A stretch of 64,000 nucleotides of DNA from Methanoplanus limicola DSM 2279 (lineage in GTDB: Archaea > Halobacteriota > Methanomicrobia > Methanomicrobiales > Methanomicrobiaceae), in the NCBI RefSeq assembly GCF_000243255.1, contig NZ_CM001436.1, positions 2,897,175-2,961,174 of the forward strand. Reading direction: 5' to 3'. The notes beneath the pieces are model-generated. The model did no database searches, was not told where the DNA came from, and was given only the letters and a program-made list of their open reading frames with translations. Shown in pieces: positions 7,922 through 18,174 of the stretch (within the stretch, counting starts at the first letter, position 1; each line of letters begins with the position of its first letter). A program made the position numbers and the translations under genes.

Positions 7922-10531
7922 TTATTCCTTCTTCTGAACAGTCAGAATAACATCATCAGTCAGTGTCAGGAGATCAACCTTCTCACCCGCAACACTGTAT
8001 GAATATACAGGCTCAAAGGAATTCTCTAAAACCTCAGTTTCAACGCCATCCATAATTACAGTCCTGGGAGGCGTAATCTTCTCATCCTCTGTAAGTGCCC
8101 TTATAGCATTCATATATGCATTGGCCTGCTTTCTGAACTTAGGCCCGATAAGTCCAAAATTAAATCTTACATCCGATACCGATTTTATGAGTTCAGGCTT
8201 CTCGCACTTCCACTCAACATCTGCATTGAGAGTAGATGACGCATCGCCGCCGTCATTTATCTCATACGGAGAATACACCACAATATGTCCCAGAGGGGCA
8301 TTCAGTGCAAAACCTTCGTCATGCTTATAACGTCGGACCTCTGATACAACCCTTACAAGAAGATCTCCCTGTACTTCAGCATCCGAATCAGAATACTCAT
8401 AGTCAACCCAGGTCCGTTCATGGACACTCTCCTTCCCGCCGGTTAGATGCTTGTAGCACTCCTCTGCAAAGAACGGAGTGATCGGGGCAAGCATTCTGCA
8501 CAACGCATCAACCGATGTCTTCAGGGCAAAAAGTGCGCTCTCTTTACCTTCACCGCTGCCATACAGGCGTCCCTTAACCATCTCAATATAATTGTCTGCA
8601 AAGATCTCCCTTGCAAACTCACGGATGGTCTTTACAGCCCGGTCATACTGGTAAGAGTCCATCGACTCTGTGACTTCGGATATTGCAGATGAAAGTTTTG
8701 CCATAAGCCAGCGGTCTGAAAGCACAGTCGGCCTGTCTGCGATCATTCCCTCTTCTGCCTTATCCAGGTGCATAATGACAAACCTTGTGATATTCCACAT
8801 CTTTGTCTGGAACCTTGCCGCAGCGATGACATCATTCCATGAGAACACGATATCCTGTCCCGTTGCAGCACCGCTTGCACTCCACTGTCTGAAGGCATCC
8901 GCGCCGTGTTTTGAGAGCACTTCCTCCGGCACAATGATATTTCCACGGCTCTTTGACATCTTAAAGCCATCATCACCAAGAACCATACCATTCACAAGGA
9001 TCTCATCCCACGGATGACCTCCTCCTGTCAGTGCCCCTGCACGAAGAATTGTGTAAAATGCCCATGTCCTGATGATATCATGCCCCTGCGGGCGGATCTG
9101 TGCCGGGAAATATTCAGGTACAGACTTACCGTCCCAGCCTGTAATATTCAGGACAGATATTGATGAATCCATCCAGGTATCCAAAACATCAGTCTCACCG
9201 GAAAAGTCAGTGCAGCCGCACTTTGGACATGGTCTCTTTGGCCTGTCAACCGTTGGATCAACCGGGAGATCCTCTTCATCAGGCAGCATGACTTCCCCGC
9301 ATTTATTGCAGAACCAGACCGGAATCGGGGTTGCAAAGATTCTCTGCCTTGAGATGCACCAGTCCCACTCCATCTGTGAAGCCCAGTTTTCAAGGCGCAT
9401 CTTCATATGCTCGGGCGTCCACCGGATTTTATCAGCGGCTTTCAGGATCTCATCATTGTGCACCTTTACAAACCACTGCCTCTCGGAGAGGATTTCAATC
9501 GGAGTTTTGCATCTCCAGCATGCTCCGACGCGCTGTTCGAGATCTTCCTGTCTCTTTAATATGCCTTTCTCCGCCATCTCGGAGAGAATACCATTCCTGC
9601 ACTCCTGAGAGGTCATGCCCGCGTAAGGCCCTGCAATAGCAGTCATACGGCCTTTAAGATCAATTGCCTTTCTGAGATCAAGGTTATGCTTCTTCCACCA
9701 GTGGACATCCTGTTTGTCTCCAAAGGTACAGATCATAACCGCACCGCTACCAAAGGAAGGGTCAACAGCTTCATCTTCTATTACCTTTACGCCATGGCCA
9801 AAGATTGGAACTTTAAGTGTCTTACCGGAGATTTCGGAATAGCGATTGTCATCCGGATGAACGGCAACTGCAACACAGGCGGCAAGAAGTTCCGGCCTTG
9901 TTGTTGCTATCTCAACACCGTCAAAATCAAAGAAGTTGAGTTTTGTTGTCCTGTCCTCATATGATACTTCAGCGAATGCAATCGCAGTTTCACAGCGGGT
10001 ACAGAAATTTACAGGATGCTCACTCTGGTAAACATCACCATTTTCAAACATCCTCAGGAAGGACAGTTGTGTCTTGCCGTAATACTCCGGGAGCATTGTA
10101 ATGTATTCATTGCTCCAGTCGTTTGAGAAACCGCATCTGCGCATGGATTTGCGCATCTTTTCAATATTTTCCAGGGTCAGTTCACGGCACATCTCACGAA
10201 ACTCTGTTCTTGGAACATCATTTTTCGTGATGCCATGAGTCTCCTCAACCTTCACTTCAGTTGGAAGTCCGTGGCAGTCCCAGCCCTGCGGGAACATGAC
10301 ATTATAGCCGTTCATACGCTTATAACGGGCAATAAAATCGATATAACACCAGTTAAAGGCATTACCAATATGAAAATTTCCTGTAGGGTAAGGCGGCGGG
10401 GTATCTATTATAAATCGCGGCTTTGAAGAATTTCTGTCAAAATAATAATTCTCTTCCTTCCATATTCCAAGCCACCTCTCCTCTACCTCCAGAGGATCGT
10501 AATTTTTTGGTATTTCTCCGGTATCAGACAT
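7922..10531 (-). CDS. valS: Valyl-tRNA synthetase
   Basis: An 869-residue class I aminoacyl-tRNA synthetase charging tRNA-Val. The HIGH motif appears as [13 protein letters not shown] (about residues 50-62) and the KMSKS loop as [11 protein letters not shown] (about 528-538). The editing domain between them is intact ([17 protein letters not shown]), and zinc-ribbon cysteine pairs (CNKCGE, CPKCGC) lie near the middle, typical of archaeal ValRS. Length and the EGF/ARWY region fit ValRS rather than IleRS (about 1040 aa). The 189-base upstream region holds a small TCTGCC/GGCAGA hairpin (10575-10594). Confidence 0.95.
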   Translation of the reverse strand: MSDTGEIPKNYDPLEVEERWLGIWKEENYYFDRNSSKPRFIIDTPPPYPTGNFHIGNAFNWCYIDFIARYKRMNGYNVMFPQGWDCHGLPTEVKVEETHGITKNDVPRTEFREMCRELTLENIEKMRKSMRRCGFSNDWSNEYITMLPEYYGKTQLSFLRMFENGDVYQSEHPVNFCTRCETAIAFAEVSYEDRTTKLNFFDFDGVEIATTRPELLAACVAVAVHPDDNRYSEISGKTLKVPIFGHGVKVIEDEAVDPSFGSGAVMICTFGDKQDVHWWKKHNLDLRKAIDLKGRMTAIAGPYAGMTSQECRNGILSEMAEKGILKRQEDLEQRVGACWRCKTPIEILSERQWFVKVHNDEILKAADKIRWTPEHMKMRLENWASQMEWDWCISRQRIFATPIPVWFCNKCGEVMLPDEEDLPVDPTVDRPKRPCPKCGCTDFSGETDVLDTWMDSSISVLNITGWDGKSVPEYFPAQIRPQGHDIIRTWAFYTILRAGALTGGGHPWDEILVNGMVLGDDGFKMSKSRGNIIVPEEVLSKHGADAFRQWSASGAATGQDIVFSWNDVIAAARFQTKMWNITRFVIMHLDKAEEGMIADRPTVLSDRWLMAKLSSAISEVTESMDSYQYDRAVKTIREFAREIFADNYIEMVKGRLYGSGEGKESALFALKTSVDALCRMLAPITPFFAEECYKHLTGGKESVHERTWVDYEYSDSDAEVQGDLLVRVVSEVRRYKHDEGFALNAPLGHIVVYSPYEINDGGDASSTLNADVEWKCEKPELIKSVSDVRFNFGLIGPKFRKQANAYMNAIRALTEDEKITPPRTVIMDGVETEVLENSFEPVYSYSVAGEKVDLLTLTDDVILTVQKKE

Positions 10532-10720
10532 TTCCTAAAAATTTGTCTCTATTATCTCATATACTAATCGAAGATCTGCCGCAGTAATGGCAGACATAAG
10601 ATGATTAAAAGAATGATACGGGTCTGCACCGGAAATAAAAGAACCAATTACAGGAGAAATCACAGCCATTCACTAATCAGGTCAGTATAATTAAGGATAA
10701 AATACAAAATTACTACATAT

Positions 10721-11914
10721 ATGCTTCAACGGCCGGATATGTGGGTAGTTGCAATATTATCCGCAATTGCAATCGTTATCGCACCTTTTGTACAGCCACC
10801 GTTCATACTTGCATTAATTACAATTCTCATCAGCGGAGTATTTTATTTCATCCGGAATACAAGATACCCGGCAATAGGGATCAGTATTGTAGCCCTGTTA
10901 TACGGCATTAATATCATTCCGGCTGTTGTATTTCTCACCACTCTTGCAATTGTGATTCTTGGCGAGGCTGCCTACAGAATTTGGCCGAGGGACGATAATT
11001 ATTCATATCTTGCATATCTCGTTGTCGCAAGCGCAGGCGCGGTCTTTGCATCCTATTATCTGGGCTACTTCAACCTGCTTACTCCGATTACAGGGGTTGT
11101 TGTGGCTGCATTATTAAAATCAATATTAAAAGGAAGGGAAGATACGATTATGATTGAGTGCCTCGGCACTGCAATGACTATGTATCTCTTCTATGACCTC
11201 AGATATTTCGTGGATTTCGATCTCCTGATGTCTGCAATAATCATCTCATTTATCTTTGCCTTTATCTCCTACAAGATGAAGGCGGCAGATATGTCAGGAC
11301 TACTGAGCGCAGCCCTTATGGGAATACTGATAATAGTCTTTGCTGATGTAAGGTGGTTTCTGGTAATGCTCACCTTTTTTATACTTGGGGCAGGGTTTAC
11401 AAAGTTCAAATATGAAAAGAAGAAATCTGAGGGTGTTGCAGAATCAAAGGGCGGAGTCAGAGGTTTTATCAATGTTTTTGCAAACGGACTTGTATCGCTC
11501 TGTGCTGCTGTGCTTTACGGGATATCTCCCGAACCTATGTATATTGCCCTGTTTATCGGCAGTGTTGCCGCGGCTATGGCTGACACTTCCGCAAGTGAAC
11601 TTGGAATGCTTGGAAAAACACCATACCTGATAACTTCATTCAAAAAAGTCCCTAAAGGAACAGACGGTGGTGTGACACTTTTTGGTGAGGTTGCAGCAAC
11701 CCTTGCTGCATTTATCGTCTGTATTATCGCATTTATGCTGGGCGCAATTCCGCCTGAGATGGTGCTTGCAGGCACTGCCGCAGGATTTGTCGGGACAAAT
11801 GTGGACAGTTTTATCGGCGCAACCCTTGAAAGAAGAGGAATTATCGGAAATGCAGGGACAAATATTACCTGCACACTCGCCGGCGGACTCTTCGCTATGG
11901 CCTTTTACATATGA
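10721..11914 (+). CDS. DUF92 family membrane protein
   Basis: A 397-residue polytopic membrane protein with roughly ten hydrophobic segments. The C-terminal 220 residues match the DUF92 family: SVAAAMADTSASELGMLGKTPYLITSFKKVPKGTDGGVTLFGEVAATLAAF and GFVGTNVDSFIGATLERRG are its hallmark. Some relatives are phytol-phosphate or dolichol kinases, so a CTP/polyprenyl phosphate kinase role is possible but not shown. The extra N-terminal half (five predicted segments) is common in archaeal members. The ATG at 10721 follows an A/T-rich promoter (ATAAAATACAAAATT). Confidence 0.8.
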   Translation: MLQRPDMWVVAILSAIAIVIAPFVQPPFILALITILISGVFYFIRNTRYPAIGISIVALLYGINIIPAVVFLTTLAIVILGEAAYRIWPRDDNYSYLAYLVVASAGAVFASYYLGYFNLLTPITGVVVAALLKSILKGREDTIMIECLGTAMTMYLFYDLRYFVDFDLLMSAIIISFIFAFISYKMKAADMSGLLSAALMGILIIVFADVRWFLVMLTFFILGAGFTKFKYEKKKSEGVAESKGGVRGFINVFANGLVSLCAAVLYGISPEPMYIALFIGSVAAAMADTSASELGMLGKTPYLITSFKKVPKGTDGGVTLFGEVAATLAAFIVCIIAFMLGAIPPEMVLAGTAAGFVGTNVDSFIGATLERRGIIGNAGTNITCTLAGGLFAMAFYI

Positions 11915-12062
11915 TAACAGAGCTGCAATACAAAAAGTGCAGTGATGAAATGTGCTCAGCTATTTTTTACGGCAACCCGGAATAATAACCAAAATTCCGG
12001 ACAGGAAATCAAAACCTTTACGCATCAGATAAAAATTTAAAATGAAATTTTAGTGCACTCCG

Positions 12063-12953
12063 TCAGGAGTACTTATACCATCTTCCCTTCTCATCATATT
12101 CTCCCTGTCCGGCAATACCTTCTTCTGCCGCAATGTCAGGGGAATCAGGTGAAATGACAAGCGGAATCTCTGCACCTTCAAGATATTTCCTGTAAAATAC
12201 CGCTTTAAAAGGCAGCATCACTGAAATTATCAGCATTGAACCGACAGAGTAAATTAAGGAAGTGACCATAATACCCGTATCTCCAAGCATTGAGAATAAC
12301 ATTTCAGGGTCTGCCGAATATTCACTCATCTCTTCGGCTGACATCTCTGTCAGCGGCATAAGCTCATCTGCAAGAAGACCTGACCAGACAATTGCAAGTC
12401 CGAATACCAGAACAAGAGAGAGCAGAATAAGAACAAGAAAAAAACCCGCGACATTGAAGGGTTTTAGCATCACTCCGGTGATGCTCTTCTTAATAGACTC
12501 AAATACCTTAAGATCTGAAAATACTGCTGCTGTATCAAAAAAGAATACCAGAATAAGGCATGGGATGAAGAATATAAATCCGGATATTACAGAGAGCATC
12601 TGACCTGAAGATCCTGCAAGACTCCCGGGAATCATCACTATGAAGATGAAGAGAAATGCAGCGAATGATATGAAGACTGCCGGCAGTAGTACCCTGAAAT
12701 AATATCTCAGCCCTTCCCTGAAGTAAGCCGCAGGAGAATAATTTCCGGATTTTATCGATCCATAGGTTGCAGCTATAAAAAATGGCATTGCCACAAGCCA
12801 CATCATGAGCACCTTATCGCCATAAAACGAGAGCGTTTCTGTCATTGAGAACCACATCGTCATAAAAGCAAATATCGCAGAAACTATTCCGGCAATCCAG
12901 ATAACAGGGTACCTGAGGAGTTTTAATCCTTCATGCAGAGATTCAAATCCCAT
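12063..12953 (-). CDS. Polytopic membrane protein of unknown function
   Basis: A 296-residue protein with about six membrane segments (for example VIWIAGIVSAIFAFMTMWF, LLPAVFISFAAFLFIFIVMI and VAGFFLVLILLSLVLVFGLA) and a short polar C-terminus rich in acidic residues. It resembles hypothetical membrane proteins seen in methanogens, some of which act like ABC-permease or stomatin-type proteins, but no catalytic motif is visible. It begins two bases after the end of the pyruvate-kinase-like gene, so they form an operon. Confidence 0.7.
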   Translation of the reverse strand: MGFESLHEGLKLLRYPVIWIAGIVSAIFAFMTMWFSMTETLSFYGDKVLMMWLVAMPFFIAATYGSIKSGNYSPAAYFREGLRYYFRVLLPAVFISFAAFLFIFIVMIPGSLAGSSGQMLSVISGFIFFIPCLILVFFFDTAAVFSDLKVFESIKKSITGVMLKPFNVAGFFLVLILLSLVLVFGLAIVWSGLLADELMPLTEMSAEEMSEYSADPEMLFSMLGDTGIMVTSLIYSVGSMLIISVMLPFKAVFYRKYLEGAEIPLVISPDSPDIAAEEGIAGQGEYDEKGRWYKYS

Positions 12954-12955
12954 AT

Positions 12956-13546
12956 TCAGCGATTCCTCGGCATTGCTACGATCTCACGGACCTGAAGATC
13001 GAAATATCCGGAAGTATGCGAGGGTCTGATTACGCACACCGTATCCGCACCTGTGGCTGTTCCTCCAACTGCAATTACTTCGTCAGTAACCGGAATTTCA
13101 CCCTGATCTGCGGCGATGAGTGTGCATTCTACAGCAACTTTAAGACCGACAGCGACCGTCCTTCTGAGTGCTTCTGCTATGGCTTCTGATCTTGAAGAAC
13201 CGCCAAGTTTTGCTCTGCCCGAGATTGCTCTTTCAAGTCCTGACAGGACATGAGTGCCTTTGATTACACGCACACCTTCACTTTCAAGTTTATCTGCGAA
13301 GTTTTTCGGGAATTCCCAGACTCCGGGAGCAGAAAAGCCAACAACATGCGTAACAACAATAAGGGAGATATCTGTACCCTTTACTGCATCAGAAAATATC
13401 TCTGCACTGCCGCCTTTTGTGCTTGCGACAATAATTGTCTTTATTCCAAGTTCCTCTGCACGCTCCACTGCAAAAGAAGCACAGTCTTTTGTATTAGACG
13501 GGCCGGGTTCATCGAAATAGTATGTGGTTTTTGCAGTATAACTCAT
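12956..13546 (-). CDS. Pyruvate-kinase C-terminal-like protein
   Basis: A 196-residue protein related to the C-terminal (alpha/beta) domain of pyruvate kinase without the catalytic barrel. It shows the sequence IKTIIVASTKGGSAEIFSDAVKGTDISLIVVTH followed by a glycine-rich GGTATGADTVCVIRPSHTSGYFD near the end. Related stand-alone proteins occur in many archaea and bacteria; their function is unknown, though the domain usually binds phosphate-bearing ligands. Partner: the membrane protein gene two bases downstream. Confidence 0.7.
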   Translation of the reverse strand: MSYTAKTTYYFDEPGPSNTKDCASFAVERAEELGIKTIIVASTKGGSAEIFSDAVKGTDISLIVVTHVVGFSAPGVWEFPKNFADKLESEGVRVIKGTHVLSGLERAISGRAKLGGSSRSEAIAEALRRTVAVGLKVAVECTLIAADQGEIPVTDEVIAVGGTATGADTVCVIRPSHTSGYFDLQVREIVAMPRNR

Positions 13547-13749
13547 ACAGAAATTATCAACTGCACCGGATATATAATTTCCATGAGTATCACGCCCGGA
13601 AGAAAAGATTATGCCCGGACATCAAATTAAACAGATTGCCGGCAGGAAAGAAAATGCAGTGGTGCAGATAATTGTTACAACATTATAATAATTCATAACC
13701 GTTCGATTAATCATAATCAGGCAATATAAGAGTACAAAGGAGTAATAAT

Positions 13750-14925
13750 ATGATAAATCTGGCTATTGCAGGGAAACCGAACTGCGGCAAATCAACTTTT
13801 TATTCAGCCGCAACGATGGCTCCGGCAGAGATTGCAAATTATCCGTTTACAACAATTGATGCCAACAAGGGTGTCGCGTATGTAAGAATAGACTGCCCGT
13901 GCAGAGAGCTTGGAATTGAAGGCTGCAAAGCATGCATTAACGGGGTCAGATTTATACAGATCGGCCTTATTGACGTTGCAGGCCTTGTTCCTGATGCACA
14001 TAAGGGCAAAGGACTTGGGAATAAGTTTCTTGACAACCTCAGAGAAGCGGATGCAATCCTCCATATAATCGATGCAAGCGGAGGGACAGATGAAGAGGGA
14101 AATCCGGTTGACCCGGGCAGCCATGATCCCTTAAACGACATCGGCTTTATTGAGCATGAGATGACGATGTGGGTTTATGGTCTTTTGGAGAAGAACTGGC
14201 AGAGGCTTCAGAGATCATCACAGGCAAGGACATTTTCAATAACTAATGCAGTCGCCGAGCAGCTTGCAGGCCTTTCAGTTACTGAAGAGGATGTAGTACG
14301 CGCAGAGAACGACTCAGGAGTTAACCTGAAGAACTGCACAGATGATGAACTTGTAAAATTCTGTGAATCTCTGGTATCTGCATCAAAACCCTTCCTTGTC
14401 ATTGCAAACAAGTCAGACTGTGCATCCGATGAAGTTATCGCGAAATTAAAAGATGAGGAGAAGATATCAATAGCAAGCGCGGCAGGGGAACTTGCAATAA
14501 GGAAGGCTACTGAAGCAGGGTTTACCAGTTATGTGCCGGGAGATTCTGATTTTACAATATTAAATCCGGAAAAACTGAGCAAAGCGCAGAACGCAGGCCT
14601 TGAGGCCATAAGAGGTTTCATGAAAAAGGCAGGCGGCACAGGTGTCCAGCAGACGATCAACAGTGCCGTATTTGATCTTTTAGACAGAATTGTGGTATTT
14701 CCGGTTGAGGACGAGAGCAAGTACTGTGACGGCCAGGACAGAATTCTTCCGGACGCATTTCTGATGAAGAAAGGGAGCAATCCTCATGACCTCGCATATA
14801 TGGTCCATACTGATATCGGTGACGGATTTCTGTATGCAGTAGATGCAAAGACAAAGATGCGCATCAAAGAGACTCATGAGCTTAAGGACGGCGATATAAT
14901 AAAAATTGTATCAACAAAGAAATAA
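13750..14925 (+). CDS. ychF: YchF-type redox-regulated ATPase
   Basis: A 391-residue Obg-family P-loop protein. G1 is GKPNCGKSTF (residues 8-17), G3 is DVAGLVPDAHKGKGLG and G4 is NKSD. The altered G4 motif (NKSD rather than NKxD with a purine-determining change elsewhere) is typical for YchF, which hydrolyses ATP. The C-terminal TGS domain (about 320-391) is present. A good ribosome binding site (AAAGGAG, 7 bases before the ATG) and a TATA-like box (GGCAATATAAGAG, about 25-30 bases before) precede it. YchF proteins bind ribosomes and take part in stress responses. In the archaeal form the N-terminal segment is extended by a helical insert. Confidence 0.92.
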   Translation: MINLAIAGKPNCGKSTFYSAATMAPAEIANYPFTTIDANKGVAYVRIDCPCRELGIEGCKACINGVRFIQIGLIDVAGLVPDAHKGKGLGNKFLDNLREADAILHIIDASGGTDEEGNPVDPGSHDPLNDIGFIEHEMTMWVYGLLEKNWQRLQRSSQARTFSITNAVAEQLAGLSVTEEDVVRAENDSGVNLKNCTDDELVKFCESLVSASKPFLVIANKSDCASDEVIAKLKDEEKISIASAAGELAIRKATEAGFTSYVPGDSDFTILNPEKLSKAQNAGLEAIRGFMKKAGGTGVQQTINSAVFDLLDRIVVFPVEDESKYCDGQDRILPDAFLMKKGSNPHDLAYMVHTDIGDGFLYAVDAKTKMRIKETHELKDGDIIKIVSTKK

Positions 14926-14972
14926 CTCCTGAATTGCCGTAAACCACAGTTATTCCGGATAATCATCAGGAG
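14926..14972 (+). terminator. Possible hairpin terminator after ychF
   Basis: A seven-base inverted repeat CTCCTGA (14926-14932) and TCAGGAG (14966-14972) starts immediately after the ychF stop codon, with a 33-base loop containing weaker pairing. The long loop and lack of a T-tract make it weak evidence for a terminator. Confidence 0.25.
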
Positions 14973-15088
14973 AATTCATAATATCCGGAAAAAAGACAAA
15001 TATTTTATTTTCAGATGAATGCCGGGCTGATCAGCAGAATAATTCCGGCAGTATATTTTTTACTGACCGGAATCAACTATCAGATCTG

Positions 15089-15754
15089 ATGTATCCTGCA
15101 AGAATTCCGGAGATAACTGAAGATCTCTTTTCAGCAGAAGAAGCAGCGGAATACAGAACTCTGCAGGAATCTCTTCTGAAGCGCGGTCTGATCCCCCTCA
15201 AAGGAGTAACAGAAGCGGGGATAAATCACGGAACTGTCCTGGAGGTCGGCCCTGGACCGGGTTATCTTGGCCTTGAATGGCTGGGAAGCAGAGAAGTCAG
15301 ACCTGATTCAGAACTGGTTGCAATTGATATAAACCGGAATATGATCGCCATTGCACGGGCCGCTTCTGACAATTACAGAGAGGAAGGTAGATATTCACTA
15401 ATACAAGGGGATGCAGAGAAGATGCCTTTCTGCCGGAATACTTTTGACGGTGCTTTCTCTGCCTACTCACTTCATGAATGGAAAGACCCTGTGAATGTGA
15501 TATCCGGCATTGACAGAATACTTAAAAAATCCTCTTCTGCCATAATTATTGATTTAAAAAGAAATATATTGCCAAAATTCATTCAGAAAGAAAAGAGTAT
15601 GATGAGAAACCAGTCCCGCAAAAATTTTGAGTCATCAGTCAGAGCAGCATATACAGGCCATGAAATTGATGGGATCATGAGTAAAGCAGGCATCCATTAT
15701 TATCATATCTGTGAAGACTCCTTTAATCTGAAAATATCCTGGAAAAAAGATTAG
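15089..15754 (+). CDS. Class I SAM-dependent methyltransferase
   Basis: A 221-residue Rossmann-fold methyltransferase. Motif I is LEVGPGPGYLGLEWLG (about 51-66), followed by the acidic LVAIDINRNMIAIAR (motif II), DAEKMPFCRNTFDGAFSAYSLHEWKDP (motif post-I) and a C-terminal beta strand. This arrangement is typical for UbiE/COQ5-like small-molecule methyltransferases. The substrate is unknown and no neighbour gives a hint. Its start codon at 15089 has no clear ribosome binding site. Confidence 0.8.
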   Translation: MYPARIPEITEDLFSAEEAAEYRTLQESLLKRGLIPLKGVTEAGINHGTVLEVGPGPGYLGLEWLGSREVRPDSELVAIDINRNMIAIARAASDNYREEGRYSLIQGDAEKMPFCRNTFDGAFSAYSLHEWKDPVNVISGIDRILKKSSSAIIIDLKRNILPKFIQKEKSMMRNQSRKNFESSVRAAYTGHEIDGIMSKAGIHYYHICEDSFNLKISWKKD

Positions 15755-15923
15755 AGGTTTAACCCGGAAGATTGAGGAAGAGAAGGATAAATAGGAGATA
15801 TGGGGAATAAGAAATGACAGATGAATGATAAGGGACAAGAGGAAACAGATGAATCGTCAGACAAACGTATGCGAAAATATGTGGAAAAACCTAAATAGAG
15901 AGAAAAGATATTAAATATTTAAT

Positions 15924-16244
15924 ATGGCAGGCGAGATCTATCAGGCACAGGTGATAAAAAATTTCTTTGACTGCATCACCGGTACTGACAGGAATCTGAC
16001 AAGAATATATATGTGTGTCATAAGCCTGGCCAAACTTAGGATGGAAGACCCTGAGAAACTGTCACATATAGTAGATCAGATGAGAAAGAGCAAGCAGAAA
16101 CGTGAGCTGTCAATAGATATTATTGATTATGTCTGTTCATGCGCAAATGAGATAGAGCTTGGATCTGTCCAGACTGCATTCGGAGTAAAAGAGATCTCAG
16201 AGATGGCAGATACATTCAATTCTGTATCCTTTGATTCTCTCTGA
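15924..16244 (+). CDS. Small protein of unknown function
   Basis: A 106-residue soluble, mostly helical protein with no domain I recognise: MAGEIYQAQVIKNFFDCITG at the start, two cysteines in YVCSCANEIE. Its codon pattern looks real and a TATA-like A/T box precedes it. The 168 bases upstream are purine-rich and devoid of other genes. It ends convergently with the coiled-coil gene. Confidence 0.55.
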   Translation: MAGEIYQAQVIKNFFDCITGTDRNLTRIYMCVISLAKLRMEDPEKLSHIVDQMRKSKQKRELSIDIIDYVCSCANEIELGSVQTAFGVKEISEMADTFNSVSFDSL

Positions 16245-16357
16245 AAATTATCTGACCGGCAAAACCCTTTATAAGAACTATTTAAATTCAGAGAATATTT
16301 TTTTGGAAACTAATGATTTAAATCCGGATTATAAAAATAAATTGGAATACAGCCAGA

Positions 16358-17641
16358 TCAGAACTTCAGTTCAACCGGACTTTTACGCCATTCATTCAGG
16401 GAAAGTTCAAGTTCTTTCATAAGTTCAGGAATTTCATTTTCTGCCTCTTCAATCCGGAATTTCAGTGATTCAGTTTCTTCCTCAAGCTTTGTGATCTCTT
16501 CAGTATTCATCTCAAACTTTACTGAGAGTTTATCAAGTTCCCTGCCGGAAGAATAACCTTCTCCCTCTTTTTTAACTGCTGCAATCTCATCAAGAGATAA
16601 CTTCAGTTCATTGCAGCATGATTTAAGCTTCTCCGGGAAGACACCCGGAGATGAGAATAACTCCTCTTCGGTCTTGTTCTTGATGACATCAGGATTTGCA
16701 TCAAATACGGAGGCAAGGGACGGATAAACAGATATGTACAACTCAACTGCCTCGCCCATAAGTCTGCATTTATCATTCTTCTTAGAGAGAATGTCAATCA
16801 GATTATCAACCCTGCCCGCCATCTCCTTATTATTGTCCCTTGAGAACTGATAGGAGGATTTCCGGAAGACATTTCCGGTAGAGGCTATGAGGGCTTCGTA
16901 ATAGTTCTCAGCAGCAGAAAATTTCATCTCAAGCGTTTCAAGCCGCCCGATTAAATCTGCCTCCTCTGAAAATTCAGCCGAGTTCTTCAGGCCCTCCATT
17001 ACAGATTCAATATCGCTTATCTCTCTTCTCAGTTCAGAGATATTATCTGCCGATTCTGAAATTTTCTCTTTATATCTCCGTATTTGACCGTATTTATCCT
17101 CAATAAAATTATACTTCCCCTTTGAAATACCGGACTTCTCCTTCATATCCACAGGAATTTTGACATCTTCAGTCATTTTATTGATAAGTTTACCTACAGA
17201 GTCAATTCCGGATTTTACAGCCTTCATCTCTTCAGGAAAGACAGCACCAAGATACCGGCCCTTACTCCGCATAATCTTTGCAGCTTCATTGACAAACGAG
17301 ATCATTGAATCATAGACCTTATCAGGATCATCTGAAATCCCGGCCCCGATTGCCCTTCTCATTGAATCAATAAATTTAGGTTTTGAATTCCTTGCGACAT
17401 TGAGAAGTTTTTTGTTTGGATGGGCATCATCTGAAAAATCTGCCTTCTCAAGAATATCAAGGGATTTTTTTATCGACTCAAGTGAGTCGCCGGCATTACC
17501 TGCCGCAGACATTGCAGCCCTGCGGATACTCTCCCCGGCCTCCCTTTCAGCCTCTGCAAATATTTCCGGAAGTGAGAAATATTCAATAACCTCAGATTCC
17601 GGCTCTTTCTTTGAAAAAATTTTACTTAAAAAACCTGCCAT
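16358..17641 (-). CDS. Coiled-coil protein of unknown function
   Basis: A 427-residue protein dominated by long coiled-coil stretches, especially about residues 155-270 and 370-415, with heptads of leucine, isoleucine and glutamate. The N-terminal FFKKEPESEVIEYFSLPEIF-like segment is short and acidic. No catalytic or membrane motif is seen. It follows the NMN adenylyltransferase gene by 23 bases and may be co-transcribed with larB and that gene. Its function may be structural. Confidence 0.6.
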   Translation of the reverse strand: MAGFLSKIFSKKEPESEVIEYFSLPEIFAEAEREAGESIRRAAMSAAGNAGDSLESIKKSLDILEKADFSDDAHPNKKLLNVARNSKPKFIDSMRRAIGAGISDDPDKVYDSMISFVNEAAKIMRSKGRYLGAVFPEEMKAVKSGIDSVGKLINKMTEDVKIPVDMKEKSGISKGKYNFIEDKYGQIRRYKEKISESADNISELRREISDIESVMEGLKNSAEFSEEADLIGRLETLEMKFSAAENYYEALIASTGNVFRKSSYQFSRDNNKEMAGRVDNLIDILSKKNDKCRLMGEAVELYISVYPSLASVFDANPDVIKNKTEEELFSSPGVFPEKLKSCCNELKLSLDEIAAVKKEGEGYSSGRELDKLSVKFEMNTEEITKLEEETESLKFRIEEAENEIPELMKELELSLNEWRKSPVELKF

Positions 17642-17664
17642 AATAAAGCCTATTTAGTTCTTTT

Positions 17665-18174
17665 TTAGTCTTTCTTTGAGATCTGACTCAGGCGACGGAC
17701 GCCGCCTATTTCTTCAATAATATCAACAACAACTGACGGTACAAGCTCCTGCCAGTTCTCATCCATGAGCATCCTGCGCCTGATCTCGGTACCGCTATGC
17801 GTCCCCCTCTCATACATTTCAGGAGAGACTACCAGTGTACCCTCTTCCCTGAAGAGTTCAACAACCAAAGGATTACTTGAAAATACGACATCAAACGGGG
17901 GTGACATGGACTTTACGTGCGCAGCCCATAAGGCATTTCTCTGGACATCCTCTATCGGAATTACATAAAACGGGCATTTCAGCTTGTCAAGCGACCTTGT
18001 GATCATCATAATCCTCTCACCGGCAGTAAAGGGATTATTGACAAAATGGCTCATCTGGGCACTGCCTACCCCGATTATAATCTCATCGACTTCATCTGAG
18101 ATGGCCTCAAGTACAGACTGATGCCCGTTATGGTACGGCTGAAAACGCCCGATATAAAACCCTCTCTTAACCAC
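17665..18174 (-). CDS. Archaeal NMN adenylyltransferase
   Basis: Nicotinamide-nucleotide adenylyltransferase, 169 aa, transfers AMP to NMN (or nicotinate mononucleotide) to make NAD+ (or NaAD). The nucleotidyltransferase motif [11 protein letters not shown] lies at the N-terminus and the C-terminal SGTEIRRRM provides the second ATP-binding site. The GTG at 18174 gives the usual length and starts at [11 protein letters not shown]; the longer frame adds 21 unrelated residues. It overlaps the larB stop by 8 bases, so translation is coupled. Context: LarB uses NaAD as substrate, and this enzyme can make that dinucleotide. Confidence 0.9.
   Translation of the reverse strand: MVKRGFYIGRFQPYHNGHQSVLEAISDEVDEIIIGVGSAQMSHFVNNPFTAGERIMMITRSLDKLKCPFYVIPIEDVQRNALWAAHVKSMSPPFDVVFSSNPLVVELFREEGTLVVSPEMYERGTHSGTEIRRRMLMDENWQELVPSVVVDIIEEIGGVRRLSQISKKD

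Noticed and set aside
10575-10594. Hairpin upstream of valS as a regulatory RNA
   Set aside because: A six-base stem with an eight-base loop is too weak to support, and T-box control is not known in archaea.
12035-12075. Hairpin at the DUF92/membrane gene border as terminator
   Set aside because: Only five base pairs (ACTCC/GGAGT), overlapping the stop codon, and no T-tract.
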